From Algoriphagus sp. NG3 (GTDB taxonomy: Bacteria; Bacteroidota; Bacteroidia; Cytophagales; Cyclobacteriaceae): a stretch of 64,000 nt of DNA. Position 1 is the stretch's first letter, and every line of letters starts with the position of its first letter. The stretch lies in contig NZ_CP139421.1 in the NCBI RefSeq assembly GCF_034119865.1, forward strand, positions 5,062,501-5,126,500. The letters are read 5' to 3'. This document shows positions 25,838 to 34,562 of this stretch, piece after piece. The translations under genes and the position numbers were made by a program. The notes below the pieces were generated by a model, which was not told the DNA's origin, made no database searches, and saw only the letters and a list, made by a program, of their open reading frames with translations.

Positions 25838-26107
25838 TCAGATTTCAGACTCTTTTTCTAAATCTTCTTGGGTGATAAATTTCTCATTTTTCACATCCTT
25901 TGATCGTGATTTCAATTTTTCAAAAAGCCTCGATTTTACTTCCTCAATATTCATTACTCTACCATATTTTATATCCTCCTCGCTTACCTGTGCAATAGAA
26001 GTTAATCTTGCCTCATAGTCTGCTCGATTGGCTAAAAATAGTTTGATTTCTTCAAGCCATTCTTCACTTTCTACCTCTGCTATCATAGAATATATATCCG
26101 CTCTCAA
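25838..26107 (-). CDS. Orphan antitoxin-like small protein, start uncertain
   Basis: The 89-residue frame encodes an acidic, all-helical protein: a first helix (MIAEVESEEWLEEIKLFLAN), then ISEEDIKYGRVMNIEEVKSR-like sequence resembling the antitoxin of RelE/ParE modules (pattern ...I..G.V...EEV...). No toxin gene is beside it. The only start in frame is TTG at 26107. A better start, ATG at 26156, lies upstream in another frame and would join this one if one A were removed from the AAAA run at 26127-26130, giving a 105-residue protein. So the gene may be frameshifted. Function is inferred by resemblance only. Confidence 0.5.
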   Translation of the reverse strand: MRADIYSMIAEVESEEWLEEIKLFLANRADYEARLTSIAQVSEEDIKYGRVMNIEEVKSRLFEKLKSRSKDVKNEKFITQEDLEKESEI

Positions 26108-26165
26108 TTTTTCTTTATCGATAACCTTTTAATTTAAGCTTATCTAAGTTAACCATTTTTCTCAA

Positions 26166-26510
26166 TCAAATCTCCTCAATAACCGACTCTCCTTTAGATC
26201 GATCACCAGAGGTCCATTCCCAGGTTTCATGAAGTCGGATTTTGCCGCAACCCAGAATTTCAGGTTTGGAACAGCAGATGCCTGTCATCAGTTCTCCGGC
26301 AAGGTTTACCTGATGATATCGCATATTGATATTTCCGGACTCGTCCACCAATCCTATAAGATGTCCTTTGAGGATTTTACCCCCTGAATAGTTAGCTGTC
26401 AGGATATTACCTTCTTGATGATAATGGAATATGGTGTCAGCTGAAGTCTCTCCGTTTTCGGAATTCTGAATAGCTCTAAAAGCCCGGTTGTTGTAATTGA
26501 TTTTATCCAT
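26166..26510 (-). CDS. Conserved small protein, avidin-like beta barrel family by appearance
   Basis: The 114-residue protein has repeated short strands: TIFHYHQEGNILTANYSGGK, ILKGHLIGLVDESGNINMRY, ELMTGICCSK and KIRLHETWEWTSGDRSKG. I recognise it as a conserved family of about 110 residues that is sometimes labelled N-acetylglutamate synthase in databases, without support from its fold or size. The Gly-rich beta meander looks like a small barrel. There is no signal peptide, so it is cytoplasmic. Neighbours give no hint of a role. Confidence 0.7.
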   Translation of the reverse strand: MDKINYNNRAFRAIQNSENGETSADTIFHYHQEGNILTANYSGGKILKGHLIGLVDESGNINMRYHQVNLAGELMTGICCSKPEILGCGKIRLHETWEWTSGDRSKGESVIEEI

Positions 26511-26735
26511 AGGTATTATTTATCAATGCGTAATCTTTTTTGTATCAGTTTGCGAAAGCATAGCAGGCAGATCATTTCTCAAGAGCCATTTTTCTTATTT
26601 ACTTTTCGGGAACGGTTTCCCAAAACAAAAGTGCTTTTTTTTGGTAAAAAATTATTTCCTTTCATGGAAATGTATGTCTGCGCAATTAATCCTTCCAGGT
26701 ATCTTGTACACTGAAACCCCAAATTTGCTTTACCC

Positions 26736-28388
26736 ATGAGAGCTATAATTTTAAGCATTTGCCTTTTATTTTGTCTTAATGCCCATGCCCAAATGTTCCC
26801 GCACGGTGAGGAATTTACCAGGCAGGACACCTTGCGTGGCACCATCACTCCTGAACGTGCTTGGTGGGATTTGCAGCATTATCATCTGGAGGTAAAAGTA
26901 GATCCTGAAACAAAGTTCCTTTCAGGAAAAAATACAGTAAGCTACAAAGTACTCGAAGCTCCAAAACGAATGCAGATCGATCTTCAGCCTCCTATGAAGC
27001 TGACTAAAGCTGAACAGGATGGTGTGGAATTGGATATTGAGCATGATGGAAATGCCCACTTTGTTTCCCTGAAGGCAGAACAAAAAATCGATGAAATAAA
27101 AGAAGTAGTCCTTACATTTTCAGGAAAGCCCGTAGAAGCAACTCGACCTCCATGGGATGGAGGATTGACTTGGCAAAAGGACAGCAATGGATTGCCTTTC
27201 ATCGCTAATGCCAATCAGGGAATCGGTGCTAGCATCTGGTGGCCAAATAAGGATCATGGCTATGACGAGCCTGACCAAGGAGTTTTACTTAGCGTGACCG
27301 TTCCTGAGAATCTGATGGATGTGTCCAACGGTCGTCTCATTGGAACAGATCATGACAAGGCCGCCAAAACAAAGACTTATCACTGGGAAGTGAAAAATCC
27401 GATCAACAATTACGGAATCAATATTAACGTAGGTGACTACGTACATTTCGGTGAGAAATACGCAGGAGAAAAGGGTGAGCTGGACATGGACTACTATGTG
27501 CTCCGCGAGAATCTGAAAAAAGCAAAGAAGCAGTTTCAGGATGCTCCCCGATTGATGGAGGCGTTTGAGCATTGGTTCGGCCCTTATCCTTTCTATGAAG
27601 ACAGTTATAAATTAGTGGAAGCACCCTACCTAGGCATGGAGCATCAAAGTTCTGTGACGTATGGCAATGGATACATGAACGGGTACCTTGGACGTGACCT
27701 GAGTGGCACTGGATGGGGGTTAAAGTTTGATTTTATCATCGTTCATGAGTCTGGACATGAGTGGTTTGCCAATAACATCACTTACCGGGATGTAGCCGAT
27801 ATGTGGATTCATGAGAGTTTCACTGCCTATTCGGAGAATCTTTTCCTGGATTATTTCTATGGAAAAGAAGCCAGTAAGGAGTATGTGTTAGGTACCAGGG
27901 CGGCGATCAAAAATGACATCCCGATCATTGGAACATATAATGTAAACAGTGAAGGTTCTGGAGATATGTACTACAAAGGGGCGAATATGCTTCATACTCT
28001 TCGTCAAATCGTCAATGACGATGAGAAATGGAGATCGGTTTTGCGAGGGTTGAATAAGGAATTTTACCATAAAACTGTCTCAACGCGTCAGATCGAAAAT
28101 TATATCAGTCAGAAGATTGGGATCAACCTGACACCTGTCTTTGACCAGTACCTGAGAGATATCAGAATACCGATTTTCAGCTATAATCTTGTAGATGGCA
28201 AGCTAAATTTCCGCTGGGAAAATGTAGTGTATGGCTTCAATATGCCGGTCAAGGTTTTCGTGGGAGACAAGGAATTTGACCTAAGCCCTACAGAGGACTG
28301 GAAATCTATAGATGTACGCCAAAAGAATGTACAGGTGAAGGTAGATGAAAACTACTATGTTGGTGCCTTGAATATTTCCGGCAATTAA
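26736..28388 (+). CDS. Secreted M1 family metallopeptidase
   Basis: The 550-residue protein has a signal peptide (1-18, cleavage after AHA) and the gluzincin zinc site: HESGH at 337-341 with the third ligand Glu360 in WIHESFTAY, 19 residues later. The substrate-binding GMEHQ at 300-304 corresponds to the GAMEN motif of aminopeptidase N, altered in the last two residues. The C-terminal helical domain of large M1 enzymes is absent, as in many Bacteroidota members. It probably trims peptides in the periplasm or outside the cell. The start is the ATG at 26736. It ends at a strong bidirectional terminator. Confidence 0.93.
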   Translation: MRAIILSICLLFCLNAHAQMFPHGEEFTRQDTLRGTITPERAWWDLQHYHLEVKVDPETKFLSGKNTVSYKVLEAPKRMQIDLQPPMKLTKAEQDGVELDIEHDGNAHFVSLKAEQKIDEIKEVVLTFSGKPVEATRPPWDGGLTWQKDSNGLPFIANANQGIGASIWWPNKDHGYDEPDQGVLLSVTVPENLMDVSNGRLIGTDHDKAAKTKTYHWEVKNPINNYGININVGDYVHFGEKYAGEKGELDMDYYVLRENLKKAKKQFQDAPRLMEAFEHWFGPYPFYEDSYKLVEAPYLGMEHQSSVTYGNGYMNGYLGRDLSGTGWGLKFDFIIVHESGHEWFANNITYRDVADMWIHESFTAYSENLFLDYFYGKEASKEYVLGTRAAIKNDIPIIGTYNVNSEGSGDMYYKGANMLHTLRQIVNDDEKWRSVLRGLNKEFYHKTVSTRQIENYISQKIGINLTPVFDQYLRDIRIPIFSYNLVDGKLNFRWENVVYGFNMPVKVFVGDKEFDLSPTEDWKSIDVRQKNVQVKVDENYYVGALNISGN

Positions 28389-28439
28389 AATCCCATGGTT
28401 CTTGGCCCAGGATAGGGGCGCTGCTACATCTTTTGAAAT

Positions 28440-28477
28440 AAAGCGGGGAATGCAGTCACTTGCATTCCCCGCTTTAT
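28440..28477. terminator. Strong bidirectional terminator
   Basis: A perfect 15-bp stem AAAGCGGGGAATGCA / TGCATTCCCCGCTTT with a 6-base loop separates the convergent M1 peptidase and PQQ dehydrogenase genes. Confidence 0.9.
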
Positions 28478-28497
28478 TAAATCTGTTTTAGAAGAAA

Positions 28498-30165
28498 CTA
28501 ACCCTTCATTTTGTAGATCTTTCCTTCTGTTTTGCTCATTACATACACATTTCCTTCAGCATCTTGGCCAAATTTGAGATCGACCCGTTGACCTCCGCAG
28601 AGCTCCAACAGACTGATTTCTTTGCCTTCGAAAATGACTCCCCAGCTTTTTACCCCTATATTATCTACATCATCCAGATCTGTAAAAAACAGTCTGCCAG
28701 AAAGAATATCTCCAAAAACAAACATTCCTTGAAGCGGCCCATAGGGCATCACATAGCCAGCAATAATTGCGGCTAGCTCGTCGTGGTCCAATTGAATATG
28801 AGGATAGGTGACTCCAAAGCTTTCATCGTTTTCCTTGAGCTCAAAGATTTCATTGAACTTGCCATAAGGATTGATAATAAACCGCCCCTCTCTGATCGGC
28901 CAACCGTAGAATTTCCCCTTTTCTATTTTGTTTAGTTCTTCGATATTGTGTTGTCCTATATCTGTAGCAAACATGTTTCCATTAGGATCCCAGAAAACCC
29001 TGTTGGGATTGCGGAACCCATAAGCGTAAACTTCGCCTGCTTTGCCTGCCATTCCAGCAAAGGGATTAGTTTTTGGTATTCCATAGTTACGATTTGGACT
29101 ATCATTTCCTGAAGGATCAATACGCAGAATGCTACTATAAATGTCGCTGCCTTTATTATCAGATAGGTGTGCGAATCCTTGTTCCGTTAAGCCTCCATCC
29201 CCGAAGCCAATATATAGGAGACCATAATCATCATCACCTTTTTTTGCATGTGGATTAAAGGTGATCTCTTGCATACCATGAGCTTGGGACGGAATATCCA
29301 CCCTTAAGATTTCCCGTTTTTCGCCTTTGAATGTTTTAGCACTAGGATCTGCAGCTTTCCATTCCGTCAATATCCATTGCATAAAATACCGGATACTGTC
29401 CGGATAGCTATAATCCGCTTTTTGGGCACCACCGGGCTCGGTATGGGCTGTGTATAATTTCCCATTCTCACTGAATTCCGGGTGAAAAGTGAAGCTGGCC
29501 ATACCCGTCGCCCATCCAGGGCTGCTAACCAGATCAGGTTTTAGTTCTTTGATGGGCAAATATAGGTTTGGTCTTTTATCTATAAGTTCATAGAGGCCGA
29601 TGCGTTGATCGTTAACAAATAGACGGTCTGAAGCTGGAGTAGCCTCCATTTTGGTCATTTTTGCCAAGGGAGGGGATGCTTCGGAAGCTGGCAACTGGCT
29701 GTATAATTCCAGTTCTATTCTTAATCCTGAGTCGGGAATTGTGTCAGGAATTGGATTTTTGATCCCCCTGAGGGGCAAAGTGTCGGGGAGGTGTGTGAAC
29801 GTATGCAGGTAGGCTAATAAGTCATCCAGCTCCTTTTCCTTCAGGCCGGGAAAGGGGGGCATATACACTTTGTATTTTTCAAAAAGCATATTTGCTCTCG
29901 GATCTCCAGCATTAATGGCTGCAGCTGGATTTTTAATGAATTTTTTTATCCAAGATGATGATGTTGTGTGGGTCAGGCCACTCAAATTCGGGCCGATTCC
30001 GTCATGATCAAAACTATGGCAGGTACTGCAATTATTCTGAAAGAGTGTTTTTCCTGCTTCAATTTGATCTTCCTCAGTGCTAATGTCACTCCCAAAGTCC
30101 TTTTTCTGAGAGCAGGAAATAATTGTAAGCGTGGTTATAAAAAATAGGGTTATCAGGTTTTTCAT
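28498..30165 (-). CDS. Cytochrome c-PQQ-dependent sugar dehydrogenase fusion lipoprotein
   Basis: I start the gene at the ATG at 30165, which gives a lipoprotein signal (MKNLITLFF...IISC); a longer frame to 30276 adds 37 residues without function. After the signal comes a class I cytochrome c domain with heme motif CSTCH and an axial Met in YMPPFPGL (within the first 150 residues). The rest is a glucose/sorbosone dehydrogenase six-bladed propeller, with the PQQ-site pieces HGMQEITFNPHA, IGFGDGGLTEQG, YGFRNPNR and DIGQHNIEELN. The fusion can pass electrons from a sugar or alcohol through its own heme to the respiratory chain. The true substrate is unknown. Confidence 0.9.
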   Translation of the reverse strand: MKNLITLFFITTLTIISCSQKKDFGSDISTEEDQIEAGKTLFQNNCSTCHSFDHDGIGPNLSGLTHTTSSSWIKKFIKNPAAAINAGDPRANMLFEKYKVYMPPFPGLKEKELDDLLAYLHTFTHLPDTLPLRGIKNPIPDTIPDSGLRIELELYSQLPASEASPPLAKMTKMEATPASDRLFVNDQRIGLYELIDKRPNLYLPIKELKPDLVSSPGWATGMASFTFHPEFSENGKLYTAHTEPGGAQKADYSYPDSIRYFMQWILTEWKAADPSAKTFKGEKREILRVDIPSQAHGMQEITFNPHAKKGDDDYGLLYIGFGDGGLTEQGFAHLSDNKGSDIYSSILRIDPSGNDSPNRNYGIPKTNPFAGMAGKAGEVYAYGFRNPNRVFWDPNGNMFATDIGQHNIEELNKIEKGKFYGWPIREGRFIINPYGKFNEIFELKENDESFGVTYPHIQLDHDELAAIIAGYVMPYGPLQGMFVFGDILSGRLFFTDLDDVDNIGVKSWGVIFEGKEISLLELCGGQRVDLKFGQDAEGNVYVMSKTEGKIYKMKG

Positions 30166-30306
30166 TGGTACTAAGATGTAGGTTTTCATGAATTGCTCCA
30201 AAGAAAATTGTTTATTCAGTACATCTGTCCTGTATTGTCTTTTGTTTAGCTTGATTAGACCAATAGCAAAAAGCATTTAAGCTAATTATGGAAGTAGTTC
30301 TTATTA

Positions 30307-30654
30307 CTAAGCTACTTTCTCCTCTAAAGTAGCCCCTATACTTTGCACATGGCTGTGAACTAATTGCAATCTGATTCCTCTGCTATTTTGATGCGTAAGA
30401 AAGGTCTGCTTAAACCCAAATAATTTACCACTTGTCTTTTCTAAGTCAAGCCCAAGTCCGTTGTCAGAAAATGAAAGCTGGATTTTATTTTCTGATGTCT
30501 TGGAGGAAATACAGATCAGGTCGGGAGTCAATTCAAAAAAATATCGTATTTCGGAAAATCCAGCTTTATGCAGTAGAAATAGTTGAGGGGTTAAATATTT
30601 TGCCTTGAATAGCTGAAAACCTCTACCACCCGTAGGAAGTTTTAGAATACGTCA
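30307..30654 (-). pseudogene. Collapsed PAS-histidine kinase: PAS start joined to the end of the ATPase domain
   Basis: An open stretch of 115 codons has no ATG. It reads first HKAGFSEIRYFFELTPDLIC, the entry to a Bacteroidota PAS domain, and then at once IQLSFSDNGLGLDLEK and KLFGFKQTFLTHQNSRGIRL, the G1 and G2 boxes of a histidine-kinase ATPase domain. The rest of the PAS, the dimerisation and His-box domains and the N box are missing, so a large internal deletion that kept the frame is likely. The G2 box is damaged (GIRLQL in place of GIGLFL). It lies 45 bp upstream of nothing obvious and just before hflX on the same strand. Confidence 0.65.
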
Positions 30655-30699
30655 CAAAAAAAATGGCTATCGGTAGATCCCAATAGCCATTACAACTTG

Positions 30700-31950
30700 T
30701 TATTCTTCTATTGTAAAGATTTCATCCTCCAAGTAGTGAGGATATATCTTGCGGTGCTGTTTTTTCGCTTCAGTAATAAGTGCCTGGCGAAAGCCTTCCA
30801 CATTTTCCGCATTTGCTGCAGCCATAAATACGGGAGGGATTCCGGTTTTTTTCTCATAAGCATCTGCCAGTGTAGCAAAGTCTAAGAAATCGGCCTCTTC
30901 CAATTCCAATTCCGTCATTTTCATGCTTTCCTCCTCACTAGGCATAGTTTCCACCAAGTCTATCTTGTTAAATACCAGTAAGATAGGCTTGTCTCCGGCA
31001 TTGATTTCTGAAAGCGTTTGAGTAACCACAGCGATATGATCTTCAAAGTTCGGATGGGAGATATCTACCACATGTACCAATAGGTCTGCCTCTCTGATCT
31101 CATCTAAGGTGGACTTGAACGCAGCAATAAGGTGTGTTGGCAGTTTTCTGATAAACCCAACAGTATCTGATAGCAAGAATGGTATATTGTCAAAAACCAC
31201 CTTTCTGACCGTAGAATCCACCGTGGCGAAAAGTTTGTTTTCGGCCAGAATATTGGTTTTGGTTATGAGGTTCATCAGGGTACTCTTACCTACATTGGTG
31301 TAGCCTACTACCGCTACCCTCACTATTCCTTTTCTTCCTTTTCGCTGGGTTTCGCCTTGTTTTTCAATTTCACGAAGTTTCTCTTTGAGAAGAGTGATTC
31401 GGTTTCGTATATCCCGCTTATCTGTCTCGATCTCTTTCTCACCGGCTCCCCCTCGAGTAGTGGTGCCACCTCGCTGGCGCTCTAGGTGGGTCCATAGGTT
31501 GGTCAGACGTGGAAGCAGGTATTGGAAGCGGGCAAGCTCCACTTGTGTTTTGGCCTGGGCAGTTTGTGCCCTTTTCAGGAAAATATCGAGAATGAGCAGA
31601 GATCTATCATAGATCTGAACCTTAAGTTCGTTTTCCAAATTTCTCATCTGGGAAGGGGATAAATCATCGTCGAAAATGACCATATCCACCTCAAAATGTT
31701 TGATATATGCCTGAATCTCTTCAAGTTTTCCAGAGCCCACAAAGGTTTTGATGTCCGGCTTTTCCATTTTCTGGGTAAAGCGATACACAGTTTTTGCGCC
31801 GAGCGTCTCCGTGAGGAAAGCCAATTCGTCTAAGTATTCTTCCGTTTGTAGATCCGTTTGGTGCTGACGGACCACACTTACCAGTATGGCTGTTTCTTCT
31901 TTGGGTGCGGTTTCGTGAAGTTTTTGAAGTTTGCGGGAATGTTTACTCAT
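30700..31950 (-). CDS. hflX: GTPase HflX
   Basis: HflX binds the 50S ribosome and splits stalled or hibernating ribosomes. The 416-residue protein has the N-terminal HflX domain with KPDIKTFVGSGKLEEIQ and VDMVIFDDDLSPSQ, a coiled-coil linker containing the glycine-rich RGGTTTRGGAGEKEIETDKR, and the GTPase domain with G1 GYTNVGKST, G3 DTVGF and G4 NKID. The C-terminal part is short, as in the E. coli protein. It is monocistronic; the kinase remnant lies beyond its 3' end. Nothing in the sequence suggests special regulation. Confidence 0.96.
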   Translation of the reverse strand: MSKHSRKLQKLHETAPKEETAILVSVVRQHQTDLQTEEYLDELAFLTETLGAKTVYRFTQKMEKPDIKTFVGSGKLEEIQAYIKHFEVDMVIFDDDLSPSQMRNLENELKVQIYDRSLLILDIFLKRAQTAQAKTQVELARFQYLLPRLTNLWTHLERQRGGTTTRGGAGEKEIETDKRDIRNRITLLKEKLREIEKQGETQRKGRKGIVRVAVVGYTNVGKSTLMNLITKTNILAENKLFATVDSTVRKVVFDNIPFLLSDTVGFIRKLPTHLIAAFKSTLDEIREADLLVHVVDISHPNFEDHIAVVTQTLSEINAGDKPILLVFNKIDLVETMPSEEESMKMTELELEEADFLDFATLADAYEKKTGIPPVFMAAANAENVEGFRQALITEAKKQHRKIYPHYLEDEIFTIEE

Positions 31951-32154
31951 ATAAGTTGTATGCTATACCAAAACAATGCAAAAGGTGAAACTTTAGTTTC
32001 GCATTTCGGTTAGAAATGGTGATTTGTAGCAATATTTTTACAAATTGTCCAGTAAGATTCTGTAAAGTTCGACATATTTCCTTAGAATTGATTAGGATAG
32101 TCTTCTTACTGGTGGTTATTTTGCCTTTTATTTCCAGAACCAATATATACCTAG

Positions 32155-32706
32155 ATGGCTCGATTAAAAAAAGCACCCTTAGCAGGCGTTGTAGAGATAT
32201 TTCCCAGAGTTTTTGAAGACCAGAGAGGTTATTTCTTTGAATCCTATCGTGCTGATTGGCTGAAATCTGAAGGAATTACCCATGATTGGGTTCAGGATAA
32301 TCAGAGCTTTTCGCAGAAAGGAACTGTACGGGGGCTACACTTTCAGCGTGGAGAATTTGCCCAGGCCAAACTGGTCAGGGTGATCCAAGGGAAAGTGTTG
32401 GATGTGATTGTGGATCTGAGAAAAGACTCATCCACTTTTGGGCAAGCATTTTCTACAATTCTGGATGCCAAACTGAACAACCTATTGTATGTTCCGGTAG
32501 GATTTGCACATGGGTTTTCAGTCTTAGAGGATGCTATTTTTGCGTATAAGTGTTCCAACTATTATAGTAAAGAAAGTGAAGGAGGGGTTTTCTGGAATGA
32601 TCCTACCTTAGGAATAGACTGGCAAGTACAAGAGCCAATTATTTCTGAGAAAGATGCCGTCTGGCCTACTTTGGAGGAATTTAAATTAAGTGAGGGAGGA
32701 TTATAA
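32155..32706 (+). CDS. rmlC: dTDP-4-dehydrorhamnose 3,5-epimerase
   Basis: RmlC converts dTDP-4-keto-6-deoxyglucose to dTDP-4-keto-L-rhamnose, the third step of dTDP-rhamnose synthesis for surface polysaccharides. The 183-residue cupin shows the family motifs FFESYRADW, FVQDNQS-like WVQDNQSFS, the catalytic His in VRGLHFQ, KLVRVIQGKVLDVIVDLR, and FAHGFSVL with the Tyr of YKCSNYYS. The rmlA, rmlB and rmlD genes are not in the window. Its stop codon overlaps the next start by one base (TAATG), linking it to a polysaccharide-type tyrosine phosphatase, so this looks like a piece of an envelope-polysaccharide operon. Confidence 0.96.
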   Translation: MARLKKAPLAGVVEIFPRVFEDQRGYFFESYRADWLKSEGITHDWVQDNQSFSQKGTVRGLHFQRGEFAQAKLVRVIQGKVLDVIVDLRKDSSTFGQAFSTILDAKLNNLLYVPVGFAHGFSVLEDAIFAYKCSNYYSKESEGGVFWNDPTLGIDWQVQEPIISEKDAVWPTLEEFKLSEGGL

Positions 32707-33452
32707 TGGGGATTTTAGATTTATTTAAGAAGAAGCCGGAGGTCTATGAAGACTTTGGGCTAGATTGGCTTGAGGTGGATATGCACTCCCATTTGATTCC
32801 CGGTATAGATGATGGGTCTAAAACGATGGAAGAATCCTTGCATTTGGTTAAGCGCATGGCAGATTATGGTTTGCGAAAGATCATCACCACTCCCCATATC
32901 ATGTCGGAGTACTATCGCAATACGCCTGAGATCATCCGGATGGGGCTTGAAGATCTGCGCAGAGCTGTCAAAAATGAGGGTATATCCATCGAAATAGAAG
33001 CTGCTGCGGAATATTACATGGATGAGATTTTTCTTGAGAAAATCAAAAATGGTGAGGAAGTACTGACCTTTGGGGATAATTATATTCTTGTGGAAACCGG
33101 TTTTATCAATAAGCCACAAATGCTTTTGGAGATAATTTTCCAATTGGAGATGGCCGGATACAAGCCTATCCTTGCCCATCCGGAGCGTTATCAATATCTC
33201 ATTGGTGATAAAGGATTGCTTCAGGATCTGACGGACAGAAAGATACTTTTCCAAGTTAACTTGCTTTCACTCACGGGCTTTTATTCTAAGCCGGTAAAAG
33301 ACTTTGGAGATATGCTGGTAGAGAAAGGGTTAGTCAGGTTTTTTGGGACCGACTGTCATAATGAGCGCTACCTGGATATGATGGAGACTTTGCCAAAATC
33401 AAAACTATACTCAAAAATCAAGCAACTGGATCTGCTTAACTCCACGCTTTGA
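32706..33452 (+). CDS. PHP-type tyrosine-protein phosphatase (CpsB/YwqE family)
   Basis: The 248-residue protein is a metal-dependent phosphatase of the PHP fold: metal ligands in DMHSHLIPGIDDGSK (residues about 25-39), TTPHIM, the acidic AAAEYYMD, LAHPERY and the final FGTDCHN. Enzymes of this family remove phosphate from the tyrosine-rich tail of BY-kinases (Wzc) that control capsule and exopolysaccharide export. The kinase is not in the window, so the partner is elsewhere. Translation is coupled to rmlC (1-base overlap). The short N-terminal extension MGILDLFKKKPEVYEDFG is usual in Bacteroidota. It is probably cytoplasmic. Confidence 0.9.
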   Translation: MGILDLFKKKPEVYEDFGLDWLEVDMHSHLIPGIDDGSKTMEESLHLVKRMADYGLRKIITTPHIMSEYYRNTPEIIRMGLEDLRRAVKNEGISIEIEAAAEYYMDEIFLEKIKNGEEVLTFGDNYILVETGFINKPQMLLEIIFQLEMAGYKPILAHPERYQYLIGDKGLLQDLTDRKILFQVNLLSLTGFYSKPVKDFGDMLVEKGLVRFFGTDCHNERYLDMMETLPKSKLYSKIKQLDLLNSTL

Positions 33453-33466
33453 GTGCGCCTAAGTCA

Positions 33467-34420
33467 ATGAACATACTTATTACAGGTATTACTGGATTAT
33501 TCGGGAGCTACTTAGCCAAGCAATTTGCTGCTAAAGGTGAGATCCACGGCATACGGAGAGCCAGTTCGTCAATTAGGCTTTTAGAAGGTATTGACTTTCC
33601 AGTGCATTGGCATGAAGGGGACCTTTCCGATATAGAATCATTGGAAGCCGCCCTGGAAGGAATAGATTTGGTAGTGAATGCAGCAGGGAAAGTTTCTTTT
33701 GATGCAAAGGACGGAGAGTCCCTGCATCTGGTGAATGTGGCAGGAACGGCGAACTTGGTCAACGCTATGCTGAATATTGGGGTGAATAAACTTGTTCATA
33801 TCAGTTCAGTGTCAGCGATAGGCCGAAGCCCCGAGCTGCAGGTAATCAATGAGGACTTTAAATGGGTGGAATCGCCTCTCAATACGGATTATGGGATTTC
33901 AAAATATCTTGCCGAGTTAGAAGCATGGCGCGGAGAGCAAGAAGGGCTGGACTTGATCGTAGTGAATCCTTCTATCCTTCTAGGCAAAATCAGTGACGAC
34001 CGCAGTTCTACAGATATCTATCATTACGTACTGGAAGAGCACTCCTATTATCCCAAAGGTGACCTTAATTACATCGATGTGCGGGATGCTGCACGACAAG
34101 TACGTGAATTAGTTGATCTTGAGGTTTGGGGGGAGCGCTTTATCCTCAATAGAGCAAAAATTTCCTATAAGGAGTTTTTCGAAAAGCTAGCTGCTGCTTA
34201 TGGTAAGAGACCTCCTTTGAAGCCCGTAAATGCAGCAATGGTAAATTTGGCGGTTTTTTTCAATGGAGTTCTCAGAAAGATAGGTCTTAGTAAAAGCCCA
34301 CTAAACAGAAAAACAGCGTTAATAGCTCAACAGAGAGTATTATTTGACAACACTAAAGTAAACTCTTTACTGGGCAACCATTATTATGAACTTGAAGAAA
34401 CCTTGAGCTGGTCAAAATAA
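33467..34420 (+). CDS. NAD(P)-dependent epimerase/dehydratase (extended SDR family)
   Basis: The 317-residue protein has the nucleotide-binding GITGLFGSYLAKQF (G-x-x-G-x-x-G) at the N-terminus, the VNAAGKVSFDAKD and HISSVSAIG strands with the catalytic Ser, and the active-site Y-x-x-x-K in YGISKYLAELEAW. It resembles dihydroflavonol-4-reductase-like SDRs; the substrate is not predictable. I start at the ATG at 33467, one residue before the first strand; a TTG at 33449 overlapping the phosphatase stop codon is an alternative. It follows rmlC and the phosphatase closely and is likely the third gene of the operon. Confidence 0.85.
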   Translation: MNILITGITGLFGSYLAKQFAAKGEIHGIRRASSSIRLLEGIDFPVHWHEGDLSDIESLEAALEGIDLVVNAAGKVSFDAKDGESLHLVNVAGTANLVNAMLNIGVNKLVHISSVSAIGRSPELQVINEDFKWVESPLNTDYGISKYLAELEAWRGEQEGLDLIVVNPSILLGKISDDRSSTDIYHYVLEEHSYYPKGDLNYIDVRDAARQVRELVDLEVWGERFILNRAKISYKEFFEKLAAAYGKRPPLKPVNAAMVNLAVFFNGVLRKIGLSKSPLNRKTALIAQQRVLFDNTKVNSLLGNHYYELEETLSWSK

Positions 34421-34562
34421 ACTTATTATTGATCTGAATCGTTTCTTAAAAAGCCACAGGTGGGAAAATATTTTAACCCTTCAAGTGCATTAAAAAATTT
34501 AACAAATCGAGATTTGAGAGACCAAATTATTTGGTAACTTAAATGAACCATAAGACATCCTA

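Noticed and set aside
26497..26848. Several short open frames on both strands between the small conserved gene and the M1 peptidase
   Set aside because: Compositionally biased, no signals, and they overlap each other and the peptidase signal-peptide region; taken as the promoter region.
32760..33254. 164-codon minus-strand open frame within the PHP phosphatase gene
   Set aside because: It lies wholly antisense to a gene with intact catalytic motifs, and its translation has no recognisable domain.
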